The notes beneath the pieces were generated by a model that did not search any database, was not told the origin of the DNA, and was given only the letters and a program-made list of their open reading frames with translations. From Claveliimonas monacensis (GTDB lineage: Bacteria > Bacillota > Clostridia > Lachnospirales > Lachnospiraceae): DNA of 64,000 bases. Every line of letters begins with the position of its first letter. Position 1 is the stretch's first letter. This document shows positions 17,625 to 26,357 of the stretch, piece by piece. Position numbers and translations under genes: made by a program. The stretch lies in NCBI RefSeq assembly GCF_014982975.1, contig NZ_JADCKL010000001.1, forward strand, positions 372,001-436,000, given 5' to 3'.

Positions 17625-19490
17625 ATGAGAAAATTAGCGTTAGATGATGAAATATTATTGAAAATCGAAAAACCCGCCCGCTACATAGGCGGGGAGGTGA
17701 ATTCGGTGATGAAGGACAGGAATGAGATAGATATCCGTTTCGCCATGTGTTTCCCGGACGTGTACGAAATCGGAATGTCCCACCTGGGCATCCAGATTCT
17801 CTACGACATGTTCAACCGCATGGAGGATGTATGGTGCGAGCGTGTATATTCCCCCTGGACGGACCTGGATGCGATTATGCGCCAGGAGAAGATCCCGCTC
17901 TTTGCCCTGGAATCCCAGGATCCAATAAAAGAGTTTGATTTTCTGGGCATCACCATCCAGTATGAGATGTGCTACACAAACATCCTGCAGATACTGGATC
18001 TGTCCGGTATCTCCCTTCTTTCATCCGAAAGAGGGGAGGGCTGCCCCATCGTCATCGGAGGCGGCCCCTGCGCCTACAATCCGGAGCCCCTGGCAGACTT
18101 CTTCGATCTTTTCTATATCGGGGAGGGTGAGACTGTCTACCGGGAACTCCTGGACGCCTACCGTGAGAACAAGAAAGCAGGCGGCAGCCGCAGAGACTTT
18201 CTTATAAAGGCGGCTCAGATCGAGGGAATCTACGTCCCCTCTCTCTACTCCGTCACATATAAGGAGGACGGGACCATCGGCTCCTTTACACCGGATCATC
18301 CCTGTGCCCCGGCCGTAATAAAGAAACAGGTGGTTATGGACATGTCTGAAACCACTTACCCGGAGCGGCCCATTGTCCCCTTCATCAAGGTAACCCAGGA
18401 CCGGGTGGTGCTGGAGATCCAGAGAGGATGTATCCGGGGCTGCCGTTTCTGCCAGGCAGGCATGCTCTACCGTCCTGTGCGGGAGCGGAATGTAGAGACC
18501 TTGAAAGAGTATGCATACAAAATGCTGAAAAATACCGGGCATGAGGAGATTTCCTTAAGTTCCTTAAGCTCCAGTGACTACACCCACCTGGAAGAGCTGG
18601 TCACATTCCTTATCGATGAGTTCGGTGGAAAGGGGATCAATATCTCCCTGCCTTCGCTTCGCATCGACGCCTTCTCCCTGGATGTCATGGGGAAGGTGCA
18701 GGATATAAAGAAGAGTAGTCTCACCTTTGCCCCGGAGGCAGGCTCCCAGAGAATGCGGAACGTGATCAACAAAGGACTGACAGAGGAAGATATCCTGACA
18801 GGGGCGGAGCAGGCCTTCCAGGGCGGCTGGAACAAGGTGAAGCTCTACTTCATGCTGGGACTTCCCACGGAAGAGAAAGAAGACATGGAGGCCATCGCTG
18901 TCCTGGCGGACAAGGTGGCGCGGAAATACTACGAGATCCCCAAGGATCAGCGCAACGGAAAATGCCAGATCACAGCCAGCTCCTCCTTCTTTATTCCAAA
19001 GCCCTTTACCCCCTTCCAGTGGGCACGCATGTACAGCAATGAGGAGTATATTTCCCGTGCAGCCACCGTAAAACATGCATTCCAGAACCAGCTCAACAGA
19101 AAAAGCCTCAAGTACAACTGGCACGATGCGGAAGTCACCGTACTGGAGGGCGTGCTGGCAAGGGGAGACAGGAGAGTGGGCCCCGCCATACTGGAAGCTT
19201 ACAGATCCGGCTGTATTTACGACGCCTGGAGCGAGAATTTTGACTATGAAAAATGGCTGAAAGCCTTTGAAAAGACAGGCGTGGACATCGCCTTTTACAA
19301 CGAGAGGGAGAGAGACGCAGACGAGATCTTCCCCTGGGACTTTATCGATATCGGCGTGACAAAGCAATTCCTGCGAAGAGAGTGGGAGAGAGCCATGAAA
19401 GGCGAAGTCACACCAAACTGCCGGCAGCAGTGTTCCGGCTGCGGCGTGGCAAGGTGGAAAGGAGGGGTCTGCATTGAAGGTAAGAATTAA
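17625..19490 (+). CDS. B12-binding-domain radical SAM protein, TIGR03960 family
   Basis: 621 residues. The N-terminal half resembles a cobalamin-binding fold (PDVYEIGMSHLGIQILY, IGGGPCAYNPEPLADF), followed by a radical SAM domain with RGCIRGCRFCQAG. In other bacteria this family is followed by, or fused to, a TIGR03936 protein, as here. Its chemistry is not established to my knowledge, though the usual linkage to rplU and ribonuclease G genes suggests a role in RNA or translation. An ATG at 17598 is in frame; the ATG at 17625, preceded by CAGGAG, is preferred. The 3' end overlaps the next gene by 17 bp. Confidence 0.88.
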   Translation: MRKLALDDEILLKIEKPARYIGGEVNSVMKDRNEIDIRFAMCFPDVYEIGMSHLGIQILYDMFNRMEDVWCERVYSPWTDLDAIMRQEKIPLFALESQDPIKEFDFLGITIQYEMCYTNILQILDLSGISLLSSERGEGCPIVIGGGPCAYNPEPLADFFDLFYIGEGETVYRELLDAYRENKKAGGSRRDFLIKAAQIEGIYVPSLYSVTYKEDGTIGSFTPDHPCAPAVIKKQVVMDMSETTYPERPIVPFIKVTQDRVVLEIQRGCIRGCRFCQAGMLYRPVRERNVETLKEYAYKMLKNTGHEEISLSSLSSSDYTHLEELVTFLIDEFGGKGINISLPSLRIDAFSLDVMGKVQDIKKSSLTFAPEAGSQRMRNVINKGLTEEDILTGAEQAFQGGWNKVKLYFMLGLPTEEKEDMEAIAVLADKVARKYYEIPKDQRNGKCQITASSSFFIPKPFTPFQWARMYSNEEYISRAATVKHAFQNQLNRKSLKYNWHDAEVTVLEGVLARGDRRVGPAILEAYRSGCIYDAWSENFDYEKWLKAFEKTGVDIAFYNERERDADEIFPWDFIDIGVTKQFLRREWERAMKGEVTPNCRQQCSGCGVARWKGGVCIEGKN

Positions 19491-20163
19491 ATTTCGCAAA
19501 TACGGCATCCTGCGTTTCATCGGCCATCTGGATGTCATGCGCTACTTCCAGAAAGCCATGAGAAGGGCCGACATCCCCATCGCCTTTACAGGAGGCTACA
19601 GCCCACATATGATCATGTCATTTGCCCAGCCCCTGGGCATCGGCCTGACAAGTGACGGGGAATATATGGACATCGAGCTGACAGATTCTATCTCCTCCGC
19701 CAAAGCGGTGGAAGACCTGAATGCTGTTATGACTGAGGGCATGGAAGTTGTCAGCTTCCGGCAGATCAGCGATGACAAAAAAAGCAGCGGCATGACCATT
19801 GTGGCCGCCGCAGATTATCTTGTCACACTAAGAGGCGCGGACACGGGCGCCGCATTCTGGCAGGAAAAGCTGGGAGACTTCCTGGCTCAGCCCTCCATCC
19901 TTGTCATGAAAAAGACAAAACGCAGCGAAAAGGAAATGGACATACGTCCGCTGATCTACGAGGCTTCCATCACGGAAAACGGGCTGTTCTTGAAACTTGC
20001 CGCCGGAAGCGCGGACAACCTGAAGCCGGATCTGGTAATGGATACCTTCTATAACTGGGCGGGAATGTCCCCGGAGCCCCTTCACTTCCACCGTCTTGAC
20101 CTGTTCGCCAGGACAGAGGACGGCTTTATCACTCTGGAGGACGCAGGGCACAACATCCAGTAG
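19474..20163 (+). CDS. TIGR03936-family radical SAM-associated protein (DUF2344)
   Basis: 229 residues (KVRIKFRKYGILRFIGHLDV start, typical of the family). It is the partner of the preceding TIGR03960 protein and is fused to it in some bacteria. The start is a TTG at 19474, supported by an AAGGAGG site at 19459-19465. The 17-bp overlap with the upstream gene points to translational coupling and equal amounts of the two proteins. Its own reaction is unknown. Confidence 0.87.
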   Translation: MKVRIKFRKYGILRFIGHLDVMRYFQKAMRRADIPIAFTGGYSPHMIMSFAQPLGIGLTSDGEYMDIELTDSISSAKAVEDLNAVMTEGMEVVSFRQISDDKKSSGMTIVAAADYLVTLRGADTGAAFWQEKLGDFLAQPSILVMKKTKRSEKEMDIRPLIYEASITENGLFLKLAAGSADNLKPDLVMDTFYNWAGMSPEPLHFHRLDLFARTEDGFITLEDAGHNIQ

Positions 20164-20176
20164 AACTTCAGAGCTG

Positions 20177-20212
20177 CCGGTATGCCCTGCAGGAATCTAC
20201 CGGTATGCCCTG
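20177..20212 (+). repeat. 13-bp direct repeat
   Basis: CCGGTATGCCCTG occurs at 20177-20189 and 20200-20212, a 23-bp period, in the leader before the ybaK-like gene. The second copy extends to the palindrome TACCGGTA. It may be a regulatory site or chance. Confidence 0.4.
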
Positions 20213-20280
20213 ACGGAAACAGACGTTGCGCAACTGCCTGCCAGGGTGTTATGATAGAACAGGAAATGAAGGAGGGAACC

Positions 20281-20775
20281 ATGAGCAAAAAAGAATTAAA
20301 GACCAACGCCATGCGTATTCTGGACCGTGCCGGGATCCCCTACACATACCAGACTTACGAGTGCGATGAATTTACAGACGGTGTGCATGTGGCCACCGGG
20401 CTGGGGCTTCCTGTCGCCCAGGTATACAAGACCCTTGTCGCCGTAGGAAAGACGGGCCAGCACTATGTGTTCGTGATCCCCGTTGCGGAGGAGATCGACT
20501 TTAAGAAGGCAGCCAGATCCGTGGGAGAGAAATCTCTGGAGATGCTTCATCTGAAGGATCTGACAAAAGTCACCGGATATGTCCGGGGAGGCTGTACCTC
20601 CATAGGCATGAAAAAGCAGTTCCCCACCGTTATCCAGAAGGATGCGCAGGGGCTTGACCATATCTACATCAGCGGCGGGAAGCTGGGCATGCAGCTGTGC
20701 CTTTCCCCCATGGACCTGCAGAAAGTAACGGGCGCCTCCTTCGCAGACGTAACGGCAAAGGAGGATACGAAATGA
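20281..20775 (+). CDS. ybaK: Cys-tRNA(Pro)/Cys-tRNA(Cys) deacylase YbaK
   Basis: 164 residues, full length for YbaK. These enzymes hydrolyse cysteine mischarged on tRNA-Pro. The core FVIPVAEEIDFKKAARSVGEK contains the conserved lysine region, followed by the substrate loop GYVRGGCTSIGMKK. The ATG follows GAAGGAGGG. The stop overlaps the next start (ATGA). Confidence 0.92.
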   Translation: MSKKELKTNAMRILDRAGIPYTYQTYECDEFTDGVHVATGLGLPVAQVYKTLVAVGKTGQHYVFVIPVAEEIDFKKAARSVGEKSLEMLHLKDLTKVTGYVRGGCTSIGMKKQFPTVIQKDAQGLDHIYISGGKLGMQLCLSPMDLQKVTGASFADVTAKEDTK

Positions 20776-21389
20776 AAGAAAAACTCGCTTTTATAGATGA
20801 ACATACAGAGGCGGTCATCTTTGATCTTGGAAATGTTCTGCTTGGATATGACTGGCGGCCCTACCTTGCGTCGCTTGGATATGACGACCGGACAAACGAG
20901 ATACTGGCGGAGGCCATCTTCCTCAACGAGGACTGGGAGAGAGGCGACAGAGGCGGTATCACTTCTCAGGAGTGGGAACAGCTTTTCGTTGAAAACGCCC
21001 CTGACTATGAAAAGCAGATCCGGCGGGTGTACAGCGGGATTGAGCAGACGATCTACCCGCTCCCCTACACGGAGAGACTTGTGCGCTTTCTGAAAATGCG
21101 GGGGCTGAAGCTCTATTATCTTTCCAATTATTCAGAGCACCTGTACAAAAAGACGCGCCAGCACATGGGGTTTCTGGAGGAGTTTGACGGCGGTCTCTTT
21201 TCCTACGAAGTATTGAGTATCAAACCCGAAGAAAAAATATACCGTCTGCTTCTGGACAAGTACAGCATTGTCCCGGAAAAAGCAATATTTTTTGATGACA
21301 GGCAGGTCAACACAGAGGCAGCTTCCCGCCTGGGCATCAAGGGCGTGGTATTTGAGCCGGACATGGCCTATCACATACTGGACATATAA
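20772..21389 (+). CDS. HAD-family phosphatase
   Basis: 205 residues. HAD motif I is degenerate-looking but intact (VIFDLGNVLLGYDW: nucleophile Asp, with Asn-Val in place of the usual second Asp position, as in the YihX group). Motif II Ser is in LYYLSNYSEH, and the late FFDDRQVN supplies the acidic Mg-binding pair. It resembles YihX-type sugar-phosphate phosphatases. The start ATG at 20772 overlaps the ybaK stop. Confidence 0.85.
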   Translation: MKEKLAFIDEHTEAVIFDLGNVLLGYDWRPYLASLGYDDRTNEILAEAIFLNEDWERGDRGGITSQEWEQLFVENAPDYEKQIRRVYSGIEQTIYPLPYTERLVRFLKMRGLKLYYLSNYSEHLYKKTRQHMGFLEEFDGGLFSYEVLSIKPEEKIYRLLLDKYSIVPEKAIFFDDRQVNTEAASRLGIKGVVFEPDMAYHILDI

Positions 21390-21432
21390 ATGACGCTGGA
21401 TACAAAAACATAAGATTACGGAGGATAGACAG

Positions 21433-22764
21433 ATGAAAAAAGTAGTAAAATTCGGTGGAAGCTCCCTGGCAAGCGCAGCTCAGTTCAAGAAGGCAGGGCA
21501 CATCATACGCCAAGACAGCACCCGCAGATATGTTGTCCCGTCAGCACCGGGGAAACGGCATCCCCAGGACACCAAGGTGACAGATATGCTCTACAGCTGT
21601 TATCTCCTTGCCCTTCGGGAGGAGGAGGAAGAAGAGCAGTTCGAGGAGATGATCCTTGCCATCAAGTCGAGATACGATGAGATCATCCGCGGGCTGGACC
21701 TCACACTGGATCTTACAGACGAATTTCAGATTATCCGGGAAAACTTCAGCCGGAAGATTGGGCGGGACTATGCCGCTTCCAGAGGAGAATATCTCAACGG
21801 GATCGTTATGGCTGCATATCTGGGCTATCCCTTTATCGACGCGGCAGATGTGATCTTTTTCAAAGAGTCCGGCGCCTTTGACGCTGAAAAGACCAACCAG
21901 GTCCTCTCAGAGCGGCTGGCGGACTGCGAGAGAGCAGTCATCCCCGGCTTTTACGGCTCCCTCCCGGATGGAAAGGTCAAAACTTTCTCTAGAGGAGGGT
22001 CGGATGTGACAGGCTCTATCGTGGCTAAGGCAGTACATGCTGACATGTATGAGAACTGGACAGACGTCTCCGGCTTCCTTGTGGCTGACCCGCGGATCGT
22101 CAAAAACCCGAAGGCCATTGACGTCATTACATACCGGGAACTGCGGGAGCTGTCCTACATGGGGGCTTCAGTACTCCACGAGGACGCTATCTTCCCTGTC
22201 CGCAAGGAAGGGATCCCCATCAACATCCGCAACACCAACTGCCCTGAAGACAAGGGCACGCTGATTGTGGAAGCCACCTGCAGAACTCCCAGATTTACTA
22301 TCACCGGCATAGCAGGAAAGAGAGATTTCGCCTCCATCACAGTGGAGAAGGCTATGATGAACTCCCAGGTAGGTTTCTGTCACAAAGTGCTGGGTGTATT
22401 TGCCGACAACGACATTTCCATTGAGCATATGCCTTCCGGGATCGACACCATGACCATCTTCGTCCACCAGGATGAGTTTGAAGAGAAGGAGCAGGAGGTC
22501 ATCGCGGGCATCCACAGAGCCGTGGAACCGGATTTTGTGGAGCTGGAGTCCGACCTTGCCCTCATCGCCGTTGTGGGGAGAGGCATGAAAGCCACCAGAG
22601 GTACTTCCGGACGTATCTTCTCCGCGCTGGCCCATGCGAATGTCAATGTAAAGATGATCGACCAGGGATCCAGCGAGCTGAACATCATCATCGGAGTCCG
22701 CAACCATGATTTTGAGGCGGCAGTCCGTGCCATCTATGACATCTTTGTCACAACACAGATCTAA
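21433..22764 (+). CDS. Aspartate kinase
   Basis: 443 residues. It opens with VVKFGGSSLASA (the KFGGSS ATP-binding motif), has FSRGGSDVTGSIVA and ends with two ACT domains (about 290-360 and 375-443; KATRGTSGRIFSALAHANVN). It phosphorylates aspartate, the first step to lysine, threonine and methionine, with the ACT domains binding an amino-acid inhibitor. The gap upstream is only 43 bp, too short for a lysine riboswitch, so regulation is probably allosteric. The substrate segment RRYVVPSAPGKR is typical of the Lachnospiraceae form. Confidence 0.92.
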   Translation: MKKVVKFGGSSLASAAQFKKAGHIIRQDSTRRYVVPSAPGKRHPQDTKVTDMLYSCYLLALREEEEEEQFEEMILAIKSRYDEIIRGLDLTLDLTDEFQIIRENFSRKIGRDYAASRGEYLNGIVMAAYLGYPFIDAADVIFFKESGAFDAEKTNQVLSERLADCERAVIPGFYGSLPDGKVKTFSRGGSDVTGSIVAKAVHADMYENWTDVSGFLVADPRIVKNPKAIDVITYRELRELSYMGASVLHEDAIFPVRKEGIPINIRNTNCPEDKGTLIVEATCRTPRFTITGIAGKRDFASITVEKAMMNSQVGFCHKVLGVFADNDISIEHMPSGIDTMTIFVHQDEFEEKEQEVIAGIHRAVEPDFVELESDLALIAVVGRGMKATRGTSGRIFSALAHANVNVKMIDQGSSELNIIIGVRNHDFEAAVRAIYDIFVTTQI

Positions 22765-22793
22765 AAATATGCGTAAGGAGCGTTAAGATAAAA

Positions 22794-23234
22794 ATGAAAC
22801 ACGCAAACAGCAACATCCTGTTCTTCTTGAAACCCAAGGTGGAGATCGCGTACATTTATGATTATCACACCGTGCGCCAGGCTCTTGAAATCATGGAGCA
22901 CCACAAGTATTCTTCCATTCCGATCCTGAGCAGAGATGGCAAATATGTGGGCTCTATCACAGAGGGAGATCTTCTGTGGGGTGTCAAAAAACTCCATCTG
23001 AACAACCTGAAAGATGCAGAGAACGTGAGCATTATGAAAGTGGACCGGCGCCTGGACTACCAGTGTGTAACGGCAAAATCAAAGATGGAAGATCTGATCG
23101 GCAGAGCCATGGAACAGAATTTTGTCCCTGTGGTGGATGATCAGGATAATTTCATTGGCATCATCACACGAAAGGACATTATCGGATACTGTTACAATGA
23201 GATGAAGAAGCAGGAGGAAACATGCAGTGATTGA
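22794..23234 (+). CDS. CBS-domain pair protein
   Basis: 146 residues made almost entirely of two CBS repeats (about 20-70 and 83-138; KYSSIPILSRDGKYVGSITEGDLLWG and NFVPVVDDQDNFIGIITRKDI in outline). Stand-alone pairs usually bind adenine nucleotides and regulate partners. It follows aspartate kinase by 29 bp and overlaps the next gene by 8 bp. Confidence 0.85.
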   Translation: MKHANSNILFFLKPKVEIAYIYDYHTVRQALEIMEHHKYSSIPILSRDGKYVGSITEGDLLWGVKKLHLNNLKDAENVSIMKVDRRLDYQCVTAKSKMEDLIGRAMEQNFVPVVDDQDNFIGIITRKDIIGYCYNEMKKQEETCSD

Positions 23235-24024
23235 TTTTCACACACACATTTTTCCGGAAAAGATTGCCGGTAAGACCCTGGAATTTCTTGCCGCCAGATG
23301 CCATATCAGCCCCTATACAAACGGGATGGCTGACGGGCTTCGCGCATCCACCCGGGAGGCGGAACTTTCCTTCTCCATCGTTCTCCCTGTGGTGACAAAG
23401 CCTTCCCAGTTTGATTCCATCAACCGGTTTGCCCTGCAGATGCAAGATCCGGGGGACGGGCTTTTATCCTTTGGCGGCATTCATCCGGACAATGAGGATT
23501 ACAGGGCAAAGCTGCGCTATATAAAAGACGCGGGCCTGAAAGGGATCAAGCTCCATCCGGACTACCAGGGTGTCATGATCGACGATATACGATTCAAGCG
23601 GATCATCAGCTACGCCACGGAACTGGGACTGATCATCTGTGTGCATGCCGGTTTTGATCCGGGATACCCGGAGTGCGTCCACTGTCCTCCAAAGCTGGCT
23701 AGGGACATGATCCATGACGTGCAGCCCGAGCGGCTGGTTCTGGCACATATGGGCGGTTACCGGAGGTGGGACGAGGTGGAAGAGTACCTGGTAGGTGAGC
23801 CGGTCTGGTTCGATACCGCAGCCGTCCTGGGAGAGATCCCGGACCAGCAGTTTATCCGGATCGTCCAAAACCAGGGCGCAGACCGCATCCTCTTTGCCAC
23901 GGACTCTCCCTGGGCAGGACAGAAAGAATTTGTACAGTATATAAAGGAACTTCCCCTCACAGAAGAGGAGCAGGACCGGATCTTCCGGTTCAATGCTCTG
24001 GAGCTTCTGGGCCTGTCAGAATAA
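23227..24024 (+). CDS. Amidohydrolase-family metal-dependent hydrolase
   Basis: 265 residues, TIM-barrel amidohydrolase 2-like. Metal-binding signs are HTH at the N-terminus (DFHTHIFPEK), GIKLHPD, CVHAGFDPG, LAHMGG and ILFATDSPWAG with the final Asp. Related proteins hydrolyse or decarboxylate small carboxylates; the substrate is unknown. The start is GTG at 23227, inside the end of the CBS gene (8-bp overlap). Confidence 0.85.
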   Translation: MIDFHTHIFPEKIAGKTLEFLAARCHISPYTNGMADGLRASTREAELSFSIVLPVVTKPSQFDSINRFALQMQDPGDGLLSFGGIHPDNEDYRAKLRYIKDAGLKGIKLHPDYQGVMIDDIRFKRIISYATELGLIICVHAGFDPGYPECVHCPPKLARDMIHDVQPERLVLAHMGGYRRWDEVEEYLVGEPVWFDTAAVLGEIPDQQFIRIVQNQGADRILFATDSPWAGQKEFVQYIKELPLTEEEQDRIFRFNALELLGLSE

Positions 24025-24065
24025 AGCCGGCCTGCCGACGGGAAGGTGAATGTGAAAAACTGATA

Positions 24066-24093
24066 TTGTATTTTATAAAAATTTTTGTATAAT
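24066..24093 (+). promoter_or_regulatory. Promoter of asnA
   Basis: TTGTAT (24066-24071), 16 bp, perfect TATAAT (24088-24093), in an AT-rich 120-bp gap. Leader of about 45 nt. Confidence 0.6.
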
Positions 24094-24144
24094 TATAAAC
24101 TATAATGTTTTATTACAGCGAAAAAGAAAAGTGAGGTAGATACT

Positions 24145-25155
24145 ATGAGCAGTCTCATGACACCGGAGGGATACACATCCCCCCTCACCATTCGCGAGAC
24201 AGAAGTCGCGATCAAAGAAGTGAAAGATTTTTTTGAGAGGGCCCTTGCAAAGTCCCTCCATCTGACCCGTGTCTCCGCGCCCCTTTTTGTCAAGCCCTCC
24301 ACAGGCCTCAATGACAACCTGAACGGTGTCGAGCGGCCGGTGGCTTTTGGCATTAAAGAACAGGATGACGACATTGCAGAGATCGTGCACTCCCTTGCCA
24401 AGTGGAAACGCTACGCTTTAAAGCGCTACGGCTTCCACTCAGGCGAAGGTCTGTACACAGATATGAACGCCATCCGCAGAGATGAGGACACAGACAATCT
24501 CCACTCCATCTACGTGGACCAGTGGGACTGGGAGAAGGTGATCTCAAAAGAGGAGCGGAACACAGAAACACTGCACTACACGGTCCGCAAAGTCTACGAG
24601 GCTCTGAAAGAGACAGAAAACTATATTTCCAGACGCTACAATTACATAGAACCGCTGCTTCCTGAAGATATCACATTCATCACTTCCCAGGAATTAGAGG
24701 ACATGTATCCGGATCTTTCATCCAAAGACAGAGAGAAGGCCTACGCCAAAGAGAAGAAGGCCATCTTTGTATCCCAGATCGGAAAAGTCCTGGCTTCCGG
24801 TGAAAAGCATGACGGCCGTGCTCCGGACTACGATGACTGGGAGCTGAACGGAGATATCATCGTCTACTATCCGGTGCTGGACATTGCCCTGGAGCTGTCC
24901 TCCATGGGTGTGCGAGTGGACGAGGATGCGCTGCGCCGCCAGCTGAAAGAGGCAGGCTGCGAAGACCGCGCCGAGCTTCCTTTCCAGAAATCTCTGCTTG
25001 CCGGCGAGCTTCCCTACACGATCGGAGGCGGTATCGGCCAGTCAAGAATCTGTATGTTCTGCCTGCGCAAAGCCCACATCGGCGAAGTGCAGTCCTCCAT
25101 CTGGCCGGATGAGACAGTAGAAGCAGCAGAGGCTCACAATATTCATCTGCTGTAG
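24145..25155 (+). CDS. asnA: Aspartate-ammonia ligase (AsnA)
   Basis: 336 residues, full length. This class II synthetase-like enzyme makes asparagine from aspartate, ammonia and ATP. Visible are [17 protein letters not shown], the [20 protein letters not shown] segment and the ATP-binding [16 protein letters not shown]. It has its own promoter. No T-box was seen in the short leader. Confidence 0.95.
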   Translation: MSSLMTPEGYTSPLTIRETEVAIKEVKDFFERALAKSLHLTRVSAPLFVKPSTGLNDNLNGVERPVAFGIKEQDDDIAEIVHSLAKWKRYALKRYGFHSGEGLYTDMNAIRRDEDTDNLHSIYVDQWDWEKVISKEERNTETLHYTVRKVYEALKETENYISRRYNYIEPLLPEDITFITSQELEDMYPDLSSKDREKAYAKEKKAIFVSQIGKVLASGEKHDGRAPDYDDWELNGDIIVYYPVLDIALELSSMGVRVDEDALRRQLKEAGCEDRAELPFQKSLLAGELPYTIGGGIGQSRICMFCLRKAHIGEVQSSIWPDETVEAAEAHNIHLL

Positions 25156-25219
25156 GGAAGTCTTTCCCTGCAGCTGTCAGAGCATGCAAAAAATATTTCG
25201 TTTATTTTTCTGAAAATCA

Positions 25220-25248
25220 TTGATTTTCGCGAACCTTTATGCTAAACT
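25220..25248 (+). promoter_or_regulatory. Promoter of the rplU operon
   Basis: TTGATT (25220-25225), 17 bp, TAAACT (25243-25248). The transcript would begin at the L21 leader. Confidence 0.55.
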
Positions 25249-25252
25249 ACAC

Positions 25253-25339
25253 TAGTGTGCCGCACAGCGAGGTTCTATAAGTGCGCTCCGAAGCGGAGAG
25301 CCGCCGAAGCTGGCGAGTAATGATAATAGGAGGTGCCAT
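25253..25339 (+). ncRNA. L21 leader RNA (ribosomal protein autoregulation)
   Basis: An 85-nt structured leader directly before rplU with GTGTGCCGC, the CTCCGAAGCGGAG hairpin and GGCGAGTAATGATAATAGGAGG. Position and content agree with the Rfam L21 leader found before rplU in low-GC Gram-positives, thought to let L21 control its own mRNA. The boundaries are approximate. Confidence 0.7.
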
Positions 25340-25648
25340 ATGTACGCAATCATAGCAACAGGTGGTAAACAGTACAAAGTAGCAGAAGGCGATATCATTA
25401 AAGTAGAAAAACTTGGTGTGGAAGCTGGAGAGACTTATACATTTGACCAGGTGCTTGCAGTAAGCGATAACGGACTGAAAGTCGGAAATCCTACTGTAGA
25501 AGGCGCGACTGTTGAGGCTTCCGTTGTAGAGAACGGCAAAGCTAAGAAGGTCATCGTTTACAAGTATAAGAGAAAAACTGGATATCATAAGAAAAACGGT
25601 CACAGACAGCAGTACACAGCAGTTAAGATCGAAAAAATCAACGCTTAA
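25340..25648 (+). CDS. rplU: 50S ribosomal protein L21
   Basis: 102 residues, full length. [14 protein letters not shown] and the late [16 protein letters not shown] are L21 hallmarks. It binds 23S rRNA in the large subunit. A strong TAGGAGGTG site sits 6 bp before the ATG. It is first in the operon with prp and rpmA. Confidence 0.98.
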   Translation: MYAIIATGGKQYKVAEGDIIKVEKLGVEAGETYTFDQVLAVSDNGLKVGNPTVEGATVEASVVENGKAKKVIVYKYKRKTGYHKKNGHRQQYTAVKIEKINA

Positions 25649-25665
25649 TCATCTGGTGACACTTT

Positions 25666-25998
25666 ATGATCCGGGTGACGATTTATCAGAACGAAAAGAA
25701 AGAATGCGCAGGTTTTCTGGCAAAGGGACATGCAGGCTTCAGTGAAGCGGGACAGGACATTGTCTGCGCGGCGGCATCTGTGCTGATGATTAACACAGTG
25801 AACGCTATTGAGGCATTTACGGATGACAAGACTTCTCTTGTATCAGATGATATGGAAGGGCTCATTGATTTCCGTCTCACAGACCGTCCCGGCAAAGAGG
25901 CAGCGCTTCTGTTAAAGGCCATGATCCTCGGACTAGAGGAGATGGCAAATGACAGCAACTATTCGGAATACATTCAGGTAAGATTTGAGGAGGTGTAA
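25666..25998 (+). CDS. prp: Ribosomal-processing cysteine protease Prp
   Basis: 110 residues. The catalytic pair is His22 (KGHAGF) and Cys34 (GQDIVCAA), as in Staphylococcus Prp. Prp removes the N-terminal extension of L27, and the substrate gene rpmA follows after 5 bp and carries exactly such an extension. The gene order rplU-prp-rpmA is conserved in Firmicutes. Confidence 0.93.
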   Translation: MIRVTIYQNEKKECAGFLAKGHAGFSEAGQDIVCAAASVLMINTVNAIEAFTDDKTSLVSDDMEGLIDFRLTDRPGKEAALLLKAMILGLEEMANDSNYSEYIQVRFEEV

Positions 25999-26003
25999 CG
26001 ACC

Positions 26004-26288
26004 ATGATGAAATTAAATCTTCAGTTTTTTGCTCATAAAAAAGGTGTAGGTTCTACAAAGAACGGACGTGACTCCGAGTCTAAGAGATTAGGTGCAAAGA
26101 GAGCTGACGGACAGTTCGTAAAAGCCGGCAACATCCTTTACAGACAGCGTGGAACGAAGATCCATCCAGGTGTCAACGTAGGACGCGGCGGAGATGATAC
26201 ATTATTTGCATTAGTAGATGGTGTTGTCAGATTTGAAAGAAAAGGAAGAGATAAGAAACAGGTTTCTATCTATCCAGTAGCACAGTAA
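26004..26288 (+). CDS. rpmA: 50S ribosomal protein L27 with Prp-cleaved extension
   Basis: 94 residues. The N-terminus [14 protein letters not shown] matches the 9-residue Firmicute extension cut by Prp after the double Phe, which exposes the N-terminus that reaches the peptidyl-transferase centre. The start at 26004 gives exactly nine extension residues. The rest ([17 protein letters not shown]) is canonical L27. Confidence 0.97.
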   Translation: MMKLNLQFFAHKKGVGSTKNGRDSESKRLGAKRADGQFVKAGNILYRQRGTKIHPGVNVGRGGDDTLFALVDGVVRFERKGRDKKQVSIYPVAQ

Positions 26289-26303
26289 TCAGCGAAGGTA
26301 AGA

Positions 26304-26340
26304 CCCTGCCGTATATTGTAAACGGCAGGGCTCTTTTTTC
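26304..26340 (+). terminator. Terminator between rpmA and obg
   Basis: CCCTGCCGT (26304-26312) pairs with ACGGCAGGG (26322-26330), then CTCTTTTTTC. obg begins 18 bp later, so obg and the downstream genes are either read through or depend on another promoter. Confidence 0.85.
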
Positions 26341-26357
26341 ATAAGGAGATTGAAGAC

